Source: Nitrospirota bacterium
GTDB taxonomy: Bacteria; Nitrospirota; Nitrospiria; Nitrospirales; Nitrospiraceae
Direction of reading: 5' to 3'
Length of the DNA: 64,000 bases
Assembly (NCBI GenBank): GCA_030645475.1
Contig: JAUSMA010000060.1
Span: 186,001-250,000 of the forward strand
A program made the translations under genes and the position numbers. Position 1 is the first letter of the stretch. Every line of letters starts with the position of its first letter. Positions 25,012 to 31,457 of this stretch are shown piece by piece. The notes under the pieces were generated by a model, which was given only the letters and a program-made list of their open reading frames with translations, was not told the origin of the DNA and made no database searches.

Positions 25012-25419
25012 ATGGCGGACCTTCTAGACTCGCTGCTACCCATAGCCGGAACAGTTGCAGGCGGATTCGTCGGCGGTCCAGCCGGTGCGGCGGTTGGCAG
25101 CTCGCTCGGCAGTTCCCTGGCTGGCGGAGGATCGAGCAAGGCGGGCGGGAGCGGTGCGGCTCCGGCACAGCCAGCACCGGACGTGCAAACATCCACGCAA
25201 TCGACGAACCAGACCGTTACCAACAACATTTCTATTGGTGATTTCGGCGAATCGACGCGGTCCTTGCTCCCGTTCCTGGGGGCGCTCCCGGCTCCCTATG
25301 CCACGCCGAGCGGCTACAGTGCGGACTCGTTCCTCTCAGGTCAGAGCAGTATCACGACCTATGCTCTTGTCGGCCTTGCGACGCTCGCGGCGGTGCTCCT
25401 GTTCAAGAAACTTGGGTAA
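25012..25419 (+). CDS. Membrane protein with Gly-rich N-terminus and C-terminal helix
   Basis: 135 aa. Residues 9-40 are a Gly/Ala-rich hydrophobic stretch (PIAGTVAGGFVGGPAGAAVG) like glycine-zipper or virion membrane proteins. The middle is a Ser/Thr/Asn-rich linker, and the last 20 residues are a membrane helix ending in a basic tip (ALVGLATLAAVLLFKKLG). The same helix-plus-basic-end design occurs in the next two proteins. Confidence 0.7.
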   Translation: MADLLDSLLPIAGTVAGGFVGGPAGAAVGSSLGSSLAGGGSSKAGGSGAAPAQPAPDVQTSTQSTNQTVTNNISIGDFGESTRSLLPFLGALPAPYATPSGYSADSFLSGQSSITTYALVGLATLAAVLLFKKLG

Positions 25420-25421
25420 CT

Positions 25422-25772
25422 ATGGCGTTCAATATCTTCGGCAGCGACAAAGGACCGGTCACAACCAACACGATCAACCAGACGGTCAACGTCGGCGTGG
25501 AGGTCAATCCAGCCTTTCACTTCGGGCCTGAATTTCTCCAACCGCTCGCGACGACGTTGGGTGAAATCAACGGCAATCTCATTGATCGGTTTCAACCGCT
25601 GGCGGAAGGCATCCAGGGCAGCATCCAAAACGCCAACCGTCTCGCGGGAGACCTTCGCCGGACGGCTGACTTTTCCGTGAATCCGGGCCTGGGTCCCGCG
25701 TCCTCTCTCTCTCCGGTGCTTGTGATTGTCCTGGCGCTTGGCGGTGCATTGCTTCTCAGAAAACTTCTATGA
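25422..25772 (+). CDS. Membrane protein with C-terminal helix
   Basis: 116 aa, starting two bases after the previous stop. An N-terminal beta-like part (PVTTNTINQTVNVGVEVNPA) shares the TNxTINQTV flavour of the preceding protein (STNQTVTNNISIG), suggesting the two are related. A helical middle (LIDRFQPLAEGIQGSIQNAN) leads to the C-terminal anchor (LVIVLALGGALLLRKLL). It is probably a virion membrane protein. Confidence 0.7.
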   Translation: MAFNIFGSDKGPVTTNTINQTVNVGVEVNPAFHFGPEFLQPLATTLGEINGNLIDRFQPLAEGIQGSIQNANRLAGDLRRTADFSVNPGLGPASSLSPVLVIVLALGGALLLRKLL

Positions 25773-25781
25773 GGTGGTCCC

Positions 25782-26354
25782 ATGTTCGAGGATATGTTCG
25801 GGTGGTTCAGCAGCGACGACAGCGGATCGAGTGCGGTGATCAATCCCGTCAACGATCAGGAAGCGCTTGGGCGCGGTATCGTGGAACAAGCGATCTACGA
25901 TCAATCTGCGGCGGATCTCGCCACGGCCAATGATCGTGCGGCCTCTTCGTTCGAGGGGCAATATCAGCATGCGACGGCGGGGCCGGAATATGATCCCACG
26001 GAAGCAGACCCCTACGGGTTTCAGCAGATCTTAGGCCGGGCGATTGTGCAGCAATCTACCCCGCAACACTTGGTCGATGACAGCCCACTCAATCGCATCG
26101 GCTCGGCAGACGTGAGCGCCTGGGCCACGCAGGCCGCGGGGGCCTTGCGCTCGTTTGTCTCGACGCCAACCGGGCCGGGCACGGCGGGCAATGTCCCGCG
26201 TCAAGTCTTCAGCAATCGCCCTGGGCAGGGCGGCGGCTATGTGATCACCCCCAGCCGTGGGGCGGGGGCGTCAACGTCTTCAGGTAAGGCGATCCCCTCC
26301 CCGCTGTTGCTGGTGGGGCTGGTGGCCGTGGGGGCGTATCTTGCCTTCAAGTGA
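25782..26354 (+). CDS. Membrane protein with C-terminal helix
   Basis: 190 aa, with AGGTGG ahead of the ATG. A long soluble N-terminal region contains two similar segments, QEALGRGIVEQAIYDQ (about 27-42) and QQILGRAIVQQSTPQ (about 81-95), a short internal repeat. A Gly/Ser-rich linker precedes the anchor (LLLVGLVAVGAYLAFK). Its end overlaps the likely start of the transglycosylase gene. Confidence 0.7.
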   Translation: MFEDMFGWFSSDDSGSSAVINPVNDQEALGRGIVEQAIYDQSAADLATANDRAASSFEGQYQHATAGPEYDPTEADPYGFQQILGRAIVQQSTPQHLVDDSPLNRIGSADVSAWATQAAGALRSFVSTPTGPGTAGNVPRQVFSNRPGQGGGYVITPSRGAGASTSSGKAIPSPLLLVGLVAVGAYLAFK

Positions 26355-26925
26355 ACTGCTCATAGGCGGAGCACTGGCGCTGGGTCTCGGCTATCTCTGG
26401 TTCAGGGGTGGAGAGGCTGCGGCGGCGGAAGTGCAAGGGCCACAGTTACCCCAGGATCAACAACCGCCACAAGCCACGACCTACGACCCTCGTTTTCTGT
26501 CTCGGCCTCAACAGATGGTCGCAGACAAGATCCTCGTCGCCTCTGAAGAGGCCAGCATCAACCCCGCGTTCATGCTGGCCCTCGCGGTGACGGAATCGAG
26601 CCTCCGGCCTACGGTGGTGGGTGATGACGGGGTGAGTTTCGGACTCTTTCAAATCCAGCTCGGCACGGCGAGGGATCATCGACGCGATGTCACGCGGGAC
26701 GACCTCCTCTCGACCGATATGAATATCTCAATCGCCATGCAGGAAATGCGGCGGCTTATGCGAGTCTATCCCGGCTTTCCGTTGGGCGACTACGCCGAAG
26801 CCTGGACCTTGGGCGGGCGCGGGCGCTTCGTGCTCGGCAGACGGAATCTGACCAAGCTGACACGGATGCACCAAGCAATTTCAGACCTGAAGCTTGACCT
26901 TTTACTAAGTGAGGTGGCGACGTGA
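26341..26925 (+). CDS. Membrane-anchored lytic transglycosylase (SLT domain)
   Basis: 194 aa from a TTG at 26341, with GTGGGGGC upstream, overlapping the previous gene by 14 bases. A longer frame exists but its extra N-terminus is a shadow. An N-terminal helix (about 6-22, LLIGGALALGLGYLWF) anchors it, followed by a Pro/Gln linker and the lysozyme-like domain (about 55-190). The catalytic glutamate is E85 in AVTESSLRP, and GLFQI (101-105) is the usual second motif. It cleaves peptidoglycan glycan strands and would act as a virion entry enzyme (like PRD1 P7) or in release. Confidence 0.85.
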   Translation: MPSSELLIGGALALGLGYLWFRGGEAAAAEVQGPQLPQDQQPPQATTYDPRFLSRPQQMVADKILVASEEASINPAFMLALAVTESSLRPTVVGDDGVSFGLFQIQLGTARDHRRDVTRDDLLSTDMNISIAMQEMRRLMRVYPGFPLGDYAEAWTLGGRGRFVLGRRNLTKLTRMHQAISDLKLDLLLSEVAT

Positions 26926-27302
26926 AACTACCAGCGAGAAAAGGCCCGGCATCGGCTACGGTGGCTCCGGGAGCATCCGCCACGCTCATTGAGCGCACCA
27001 ACGCGGACAATTCCGGCCATGACGTCTATCTCCGAAAGCTCGGCACCGGGATTGATCCGACCTCCAACGCGGCCTATGCCACGCAACAACTACTCGTCAA
27101 CGGGGTGCCCCATTCAGAGTTCGGCAATATCACCAGTCAACTCGGGTCGATCTCACAGCCGGAAACCTTCGAGCTGCCCTACTATCTCGGGCGGTCGGTG
27201 TCCGTGGCGATGAAGGGCGTCATGGCGGCTGGCGCAAGCGGCAATACGGAAATGGCGGCGATGTTCGAGTTGATCCTGATGACGCCGGGAGAAAGGCCTT
27301 AA
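26922..27302 (+). CDS. Small beta-rich structural protein
   Basis: 126 aa, GTG start overlapping the previous stop (GTGA). There is no membrane helix. Alternating hydrophobic segments (SATLIERTNADNSGHDVYLR, LLVNGVPHSEFGNI, FELPYYLGRSVSVAM, MFELILMTP) suggest a single beta-sandwich. This kind of short protein fits a minor capsid, cement or penton role (inference). Confidence 0.65.
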   Translation: MKLPARKGPASATVAPGASATLIERTNADNSGHDVYLRKLGTGIDPTSNAAYATQQLLVNGVPHSEFGNITSQLGSISQPETFELPYYLGRSVSVAMKGVMAAGASGNTEMAAMFELILMTPGERP

Positions 27303-27431
27303 ATGCCTGGCTGGTGGCACGAATTCACGTTTGACTTTCTCTGCATCGTGAACAGCCTGGCGGCTGGCCTCGCCCTCGTAGGCGTCGTGGACCTTCGGCA
27401 CAAGCTCAAGGTTGTGATGGGGAAGACGTGA
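27303..27431 (+). CDS. 42-aa single-helix membrane peptide
   Basis: The ATG follows the previous stop directly (TAAATG). One helix (FLCIVNSLAAGLALVGVV) is preceded by a Trp-rich start (MPGWWHEF) and followed by a basic tail (DLRHKLKVV). The stop overlaps the next GTG (GTGA). It is a possible holin or virion membrane peptide. Confidence 0.6.
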   Translation: MPGWWHEFTFDFLCIVNSLAAGLALVGVVDLRHKLKVVMGKT

Positions 27432-27817
27432 ACCGCTTCCCCGCGGCCCTTCGCATCGTCAATGGCTGGCTTGAGATCCTCGCGGGCGGCTTCGAGATCA
27501 AACGGGCAAAGGTGGTGGCCTCTGTGACCGGCCCAACGGCGCTGGTTACAGCGGTCGCAGGCAAAAAGATTCGAGTACTCGGGTACCGGCTACAGGCGCG
27601 GGCGGTCAACGGGGCCGTGGTCAACGCCGGGTTTGTGGATTCGACCGGCGCGGCCATCTCGACGGCTCCCGATTGGGACCTGAACCCACGCGAGGGAGTC
27701 GTCGCCGAAGGGCTCCCGGTCGGATACGAATTTGAAACGCCTATCGGCACCGGTCTACAGGCCAACCTCTCCGGGAATCAGGCGGTCATGTATCACGTGA
27801 TCTATTGCGAGGTGTAG
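27428..27817 (+). CDS. Small beta-rich structural protein
   Basis: 129 aa from a GTG coupled to the previous stop. It is predicted all-beta (KRAKVVASVTGPTALVTAVA, KKIRVLGYRLQARAVNGAVV, GLQANLSGNQAVMYHVIY) with a design close to the protein at 29165: each has a TALVTAVAG or AKTVAQLIA strand and a similar IGTGLQANL end. A vertex or minor capsid protein is likely. Confidence 0.65.
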   Translation: MNRFPAALRIVNGWLEILAGGFEIKRAKVVASVTGPTALVTAVAGKKIRVLGYRLQARAVNGAVVNAGFVDSTGAAISTAPDWDLNPREGVVAEGLPVGYEFETPIGTGLQANLSGNQAVMYHVIYCEV

Positions 27818-29008
27818 ATGGGCCTCGTTTCAATCGTCAAGGCGGGCCGGTGGGGACTGAGTCAACCACTCAGAGAGCTAGACGGTGGCTGGACCAGTCA
27901 AGCGGCCTTTCAACGGCTCGCGCCGATTGTCGAAAACTATTTTCCGCCCAGACAGGCCAACGGGGCCTATGCGATCCCCGCCGTGTTGGTGCGGCTCATT
28001 GGGCCGGTGACGCCTCCCGGTGATGCTTCTACAATTCTATTTCCACGGGATATTGCAGACCTGACAGACCAAACGCTGGGAGACCTCACGGCGGGACAGC
28101 GGAACGCCTGGCGGACCGCGCTCGAAAGCTGGCTGCCCGGTTTTTCCTATGTCGATTATCAGGGCGGAAACGTGATCGTCCCGGCCTTCCAAGAGAAGAC
28201 GGCGCTGTACACCGGGGCCACCTCGCTCCGCCAAGTGGCGCGGGATATTTTCAGTCACTTTCAACATTCCACCGACCGGCCACGCACGGCCCTGCCGGAA
28301 CTCCATAACACCGAATACCTTGACGACTTCGCAACCGATCCCTTTAGCCTACCTCGCTGGACCAACGACCTTGGCGGCGCGGCCACGTGGGATTCTGGGA
28401 ATAATGAGATCAATTGCGATAAGGCGACAAACTGGATCTTGCGCTACTCCGCGAACGGGCCCGGCTCGCTCGATCAGGAATCACAGGCCACATTCAAAAC
28501 AAATTCTGGGAACAATCAGGCGGGAGCAGGTGCGGGACGCTTTAACAGTACGGTGGCGGGTGATTGCTACGTGTGGTGCGGGTTGGACTGGTCCGGCCAA
28601 GATCAGTTGACACTCGAAAAGTTCGTCGGCGGCTCGCGTAGCACGTTGACGGCCATCTCCTTGACACAGGCCGACAACGATTTTCTGACGCTTCGCGGGG
28701 CCTACGAGGGGGCAGTCGGCGCGAATGTGCTCTGCTCCGTCTGGGCGAACAATCACGGCAGCACGAAACCCTCTGACCCTGGATGGTACGGGGTAGACGG
28801 CTCTCCCTTGTCCACCTATACCGATACGGCCTCGGACAGGCTCGATGACGCGGCCCACGATCAATGCGGAGTCGCCGGGCGCACGGGCGGATTGACCTAT
28901 AACAATCGCTATTGTTTCTTTAAGGAACGGGCGATCAGCGACAGAGGCGGCGCGGCCACAGAGCGGCACCAAACGCGGCACATGATCCAAGCGGGAGGAT
29001 TTTACTGA
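27818..29008 (+). CDS. Putative spike/receptor-binding protein with lectin-like region
   Basis: 396 aa, the largest product of the element, starting immediately after the previous stop. The N-terminal ~150 residues are mixed and may attach to the virion. From about residue 165 (DDFATDPFSLPRWTNDLGGA) the sequence has the look of a concanavalin/LamG-type jelly-roll: an F-D/N-D-P start, repeated Gly-Asn turns, YVWCGLDWSGQDQLTLEKFV and NVLCSVWANNHGST. Such domains bind sugars. Host attachment is inferred. Confidence 0.6.
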   Translation: MGLVSIVKAGRWGLSQPLRELDGGWTSQAAFQRLAPIVENYFPPRQANGAYAIPAVLVRLIGPVTPPGDASTILFPRDIADLTDQTLGDLTAGQRNAWRTALESWLPGFSYVDYQGGNVIVPAFQEKTALYTGATSLRQVARDIFSHFQHSTDRPRTALPELHNTEYLDDFATDPFSLPRWTNDLGGAATWDSGNNEINCDKATNWILRYSANGPGSLDQESQATFKTNSGNNQAGAGAGRFNSTVAGDCYVWCGLDWSGQDQLTLEKFVGGSRSTLTAISLTQADNDFLTLRGAYEGAVGANVLCSVWANNHGSTKPSDPGWYGVDGSPLSTYTDTASDRLDDAAHDQCGVAGRTGGLTYNNRYCFFKERAISDRGGAATERHQTRHMIQAGGFY

Positions 29009-29172
29009 TGTGGTTCCACCTGACACGGGCCTGGGGCCGGTTATTTTGCAAACACAACGGCGGGAAGCGGGAAGTCCTGCTAGGCCGGGCGCTGCCGGGC
29101 TTTGCTCATCCGCTCTACACTATCTGCCTCGATTGTGGGGCGGTGAAATTGGAGGAACGAACCGATGGCTAG
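29008..29172 (+). CDS. Small Cys-rich (zinc-ribbon-like) protein
   Basis: 54 aa; the ATG overlaps the previous stop (TGATG). FCKHNGG and ICLDCGAVKLEE supply three Cys and a His for one metal site. The tail is acidic. Its last codons overlap the next ATG. The layout resembles phage-encoded half-zinc-ribbon proteins of unknown function. Confidence 0.55.
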   Translation: MWFHLTRAWGRLFCKHNGGKREVLLGRALPGFAHPLYTICLDCGAVKLEERTDG

Positions 29173-29614
29173 AAACGGATTCACACTTACCCCGACGGCT
29201 GAAATTGCCCTCTCTGCGGCCACGGCGAAAACCGTGGCGCAGCTCATCGCGCCGGCCAATACCATTCTTGCCGTCAATGGGGCCTGGGTCTCGTTCGACG
29301 GAGTCAGCAACACGGCAGAGCCCGCCGTGGTCGAAATTCTCACGCAGACGACAGCAGGCACAATGACCAGCCGAACCCCTCAGAAGACGAAAGACACGTC
29401 GACGGCGCTCGGATGTACGGGACAAGTCAACGCCTCAGCGGAGCCGACAGCGGGCAACGTGCTGAAGACCTTCCATGTACACCCACAAGCCGGGGTGATT
29501 ATCCCCCTCGACTTCGATAAGGAAATCGAAATCGCAGGCGGCGCTCGGCTCGGCATGCGGATCACGGCACCGGCAGCGGTCAACTGCCTGGCGGGGTTTG
29601 AAGGCGAAGAATGA
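29165..29614 (+). CDS. Beta-rich structural protein
   Basis: 149 aa with a TGGAGGAACGAACCG site. All-beta pattern: FTLTPTAEIALSAATAKTVA, NTILAVNGAWVSFDGVSN, GVIIPLDFDKEIEIAGGARL, GMRITAPAAVNCLAGFE. No membrane helix. It is a likely minor capsid or spike-base protein, similar in style to 27428-27817. Confidence 0.65.
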   Translation: MARNGFTLTPTAEIALSAATAKTVAQLIAPANTILAVNGAWVSFDGVSNTAEPAVVEILTQTTAGTMTSRTPQKTKDTSTALGCTGQVNASAEPTAGNVLKTFHVHPQAGVIIPLDFDKEIEIAGGARLGMRITAPAAVNCLAGFEGEE

Positions 29615-29844
29615 CAGCGAGAGAACGGCGCCAACATCGGCGCAAGCCGTCGCGGGTGCAGGTCTTCGCGCCTCCCGTGGTGCTCGATACCGGGCGCGCC
29701 GGGCGCTTCCATGTCGTGAGCACAAGGGCCGCTCGACCGAAGCGACATAAGGCCCGCTACACCATGCTCTTTCACACCGGCGCGACTCCGCCCGTTCCGG
29801 TCTCTGGCGATCTCAGGCGGCTACTCTTGGGGGTGGGATTATGA
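29611..29844 (+). CDS. Small basic protein
   Basis: 77 aa, overlapping both neighbours by ATGA junctions. The start is strongly basic (ARERRQHRRKPSRVQ) and it is Arg/His/Pro-rich overall. It could bind the genome inside the capsid or be a linker protein. No family is recognised. Confidence 0.5.
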   Translation: MTARERRQHRRKPSRVQVFAPPVVLDTGRAGRFHVVSTRAARPKRHKARYTMLFHTGATPPVPVSGDLRRLLLGVGL

Positions 29845-30449
29845 AACGACTCGAAACAAAATTCCTTCTTGCGCTCTTGCTCCCCTTCACCCTCATCTTG
29901 GGCGGCGGCATCTGGGGCGGCACGGCGCAGCATACACACCGAAGCGCCGATCAAGGCGGCGTCATTTCCTGGATTCCCACCGGCTTTATCGGCTGTTACG
30001 CCGGAACGACTCCCCCAACGAACACCCTTGAGACCTATGGGCAACTAGTATCGAGAGTCACCTACCCCAACCTGTTTTCGCAAATCGGCACCACATATGG
30101 CGCTGGTGATGGTGTCACAACCTTCGGCCTTCCAGACACGCGGGGCCGCGTGATGGTGAGCCTCGATAACCTCGGCGGGAGTTCGGCTAATCGCATCACA
30201 GCAGCGGCGGCGGATACCTTGGGCGGATCGGGCGGAACGGAAATCATGAGCATTGCTCAAATGCCCTCACACAACCATCCAAGCACGCAGTACACCAACA
30301 CAGTAGGAGCCGGGGCAAACTATAGAACCTACGGCACGGCGGCCAATACTCTTGCTACAGACCCAATCACGAACGCAGCTGAAAGCGAAGGCGGCGGGCA
30401 ACCCTTCAACCCTCCATTCCTGGCCCTTAAGTGCGTGATCGGAACCTAG
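29841..30449 (+). CDS. Membrane-anchored fibre with phage collar domain
   Basis: 202 aa. The N-terminus is one hydrophobic helix (about 8-27, FLLALLLPFTLILGGGIWGG). Residues 40-202 match the phage tail-collar (PF07484-type) layout: IPTGFIGCYAGTTPPTN, YPNLFSQIGTTYGAGDGVTT, FGLPDTRGRVMV, IAQMPSHNHP and the C-terminal QPFNPPFLALKCVIGT. Collar domains normally cap tail fibres; here the membrane anchor suggests attachment through the inner membrane of a tailless virion, for host recognition. Confidence 0.8.
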   Translation: MKRLETKFLLALLLPFTLILGGGIWGGTAQHTHRSADQGGVISWIPTGFIGCYAGTTPPTNTLETYGQLVSRVTYPNLFSQIGTTYGAGDGVTTFGLPDTRGRVMVSLDNLGGSSANRITAAAADTLGGSGGTEIMSIAQMPSHNHPSTQYTNTVGAGANYRTYGTAANTLATDPITNAAESEGGGQPFNPPFLALKCVIGT

Positions 30450-30453
30450 AGCG

Positions 30454-30690
30454 ATGGCTACCACGGTCGGCGAAACCTATTTCTGCCCATTCCCGCGCTC
30501 GTTCTACGGGCCGGAATCGCCATGCAGTCAGACCGATGAGACCATTACGGGGACACCTCAACAACCGTGGGTTCAGCCGGGCGGCAACTTCGATGGGGTC
30601 AAGGTGGTGTTCTATGTCGGTCTCGCGCTGGTGGTCTTCTGGCTCTCCGTCCGGGCGATGGAAGCCTACGCCGAAATTAAGCAGGCTTGA
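30454..30690 (+). CDS. Small membrane protein with C-terminal helix
   Basis: 78 aa. An N-terminal soluble part with two Cys (YFCPFPRSFYGPESPCSQ) is followed by Gln/Pro-rich sequence and a membrane helix (VVFYVGLALVVFWLSVRAM), then a short acidic end. It fits the series of terminally anchored virion proteins. Confidence 0.65.
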   Translation: MATTVGETYFCPFPRSFYGPESPCSQTDETITGTPQQPWVQPGGNFDGVKVVFYVGLALVVFWLSVRAMEAYAEIKQA

Positions 30691-30724
30691 CAGTCTCACG
30701 TCTGAAGCATAAAATGCGCTCGGC

Positions 30725-31189
30725 TTGGGAATGCAATATCTACTAGGGTTTCTTACAGTCTCCCTGTTAGCGCTGCCCGTCTACGGGCAAACGCTCTCCG
30801 ATTTTCGGGACTTCATCCTCTCCCCTCTCGCAACCCAAGCAGCCAACGAACAAGCCGACGCGAAGCGCAACGCCTTAACAAAGGCGATGGCAGAGGCCCA
30901 ATTTAATCGCCTCTCTTGGGCTGGCTTCCCGATCGTGAAAGACTTTGCGCCACTCCTAGACGCAGCGAGCGGCCAACCGACTAGCGATCAACTCGTAGCG
31001 TTCCATCAAGTCATTCTTCAGCATCTCAACGCACAAACTAAAAGCCGGGCCGAACAGTACGCGGCGGATCTTCTCCTGAAGACCAAGACCGAACCGGGCG
31101 GCGTTTTTGCGGTGTGTGACCAGAAAATAGCCCGGCGCTGGAAGGCCAACGCCGGAAACTTTGAACGGCTGGCGGATTCACCCTGCTGA
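30725..31189 (+). CDS. Exported protein at the right end of the provirus
   Basis: 154 aa from a TTG at 30725, or 152 aa from the ATG at 30731. A signal peptide (YLLGFLTVSLLALPVYG) is followed by a helical domain with two Cys in the last third (VFAVCDQKIARRWK ... SPC). No family is recognised. A strong but apparently empty ribosome site (AAAGGAGGAT) lies just after its stop, as if a further gene once started at the right junction. Confidence 0.6.
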   Translation: MGMQYLLGFLTVSLLALPVYGQTLSDFRDFILSPLATQAANEQADAKRNALTKAMAEAQFNRLSWAGFPIVKDFAPLLDAASGQPTSDQLVAFHQVILQHLNAQTKSRAEQYAADLLLKTKTEPGGVFAVCDQKIARRWKANAGNFERLADSPC

Positions 31190-31236
31190 AAGGAGGATCC
31201 CACTAGATCGACTGCCCCCCTACCCCCGCTTTTTCG

Positions 31237-31264
31237 ACTTCCTACGAGAACTATTATGTCAACT
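31237..31264 (+). other. Right dif-like Xer recombination site (attR)
   Basis: XerC-side arm ACTTCCTACGA, central hexamer GAACTA (identical to the left copy) and XerD-side arm TTATGTCAACT, one base different from the left. The XerC arm differs at two positions from the Bacillus subtilis arm I recall (ACTTCCTAGAA). Same orientation as the left copy. Confidence 0.85.
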
Positions 31265-31457
31265 CAGTCACTGATCGATATATTATCTCTCCACCCTTTA
31301 CTCTTCTTCTCGCCTCTTGGCAATAGACAAGGCCTCGCTTCGTTCAACCTCCACCATCCTGTCGTTCAGTTGATCATCTTGCCGTGAAAGAGGTACTGTC
31401 GCAGAGGCTCACAGCGCGAAGACTACATATTCCTAACCTGTCTCAAAGGATCATCTC

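Larger units (their letters stand above)
19533..31264 (+). mobile_element. Provirus of a tailless double-jelly-roll-type (Varidnaviria-like) virus integrated at dif
   Basis: About 11.7 kb between two direct dif-like sites. All genes are on the plus strand, short, and often joined by ATGA, GTGA or TAATG overlaps, unlike the flanking chromosome. The hallmarks are a short HerA/FtsK-like packaging ATPase (22186-22731) followed closely by a 372-aa capsid candidate (23080-24198), a membrane-bound lytic transglycosylase, and about nine small proteins with a terminal membrane helix. Absent are terminase large subunit, portal, tape measure, tail sheath and integrase, which argues against a tailed phage. 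Size and content match the known class of double-jelly-roll proviruses (tectivirus- and corticovirus-like). The capsid fold itself is inferred. Base composition is similar to the host. Confidence 0.85.

Noticed and set aside
25055-25531. 158-aa frame overlapping two membrane-protein genes.
   Set aside because: Arg/Ser-rich shadow frame; the two real frames have clear membrane helices and start/stop junctions.
19533-31264. Reading the element as a tailed prophage because of the collar domain.
   Set aside because: No terminase, portal, HK97-type capsid, tape measure or tail tube is present, the ATPase is HerA/FtsK-like, and the total length is too short.
19533-31264. Reading the element as an Inovirus (filamentous phage), which also uses dif.
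   Set aside because: There is no Zot-like ATPase with a C-terminal membrane span, no rolling-circle Rep and no string of tiny coat proteins. A lytic transglycosylase and a large capsid candidate do not fit.
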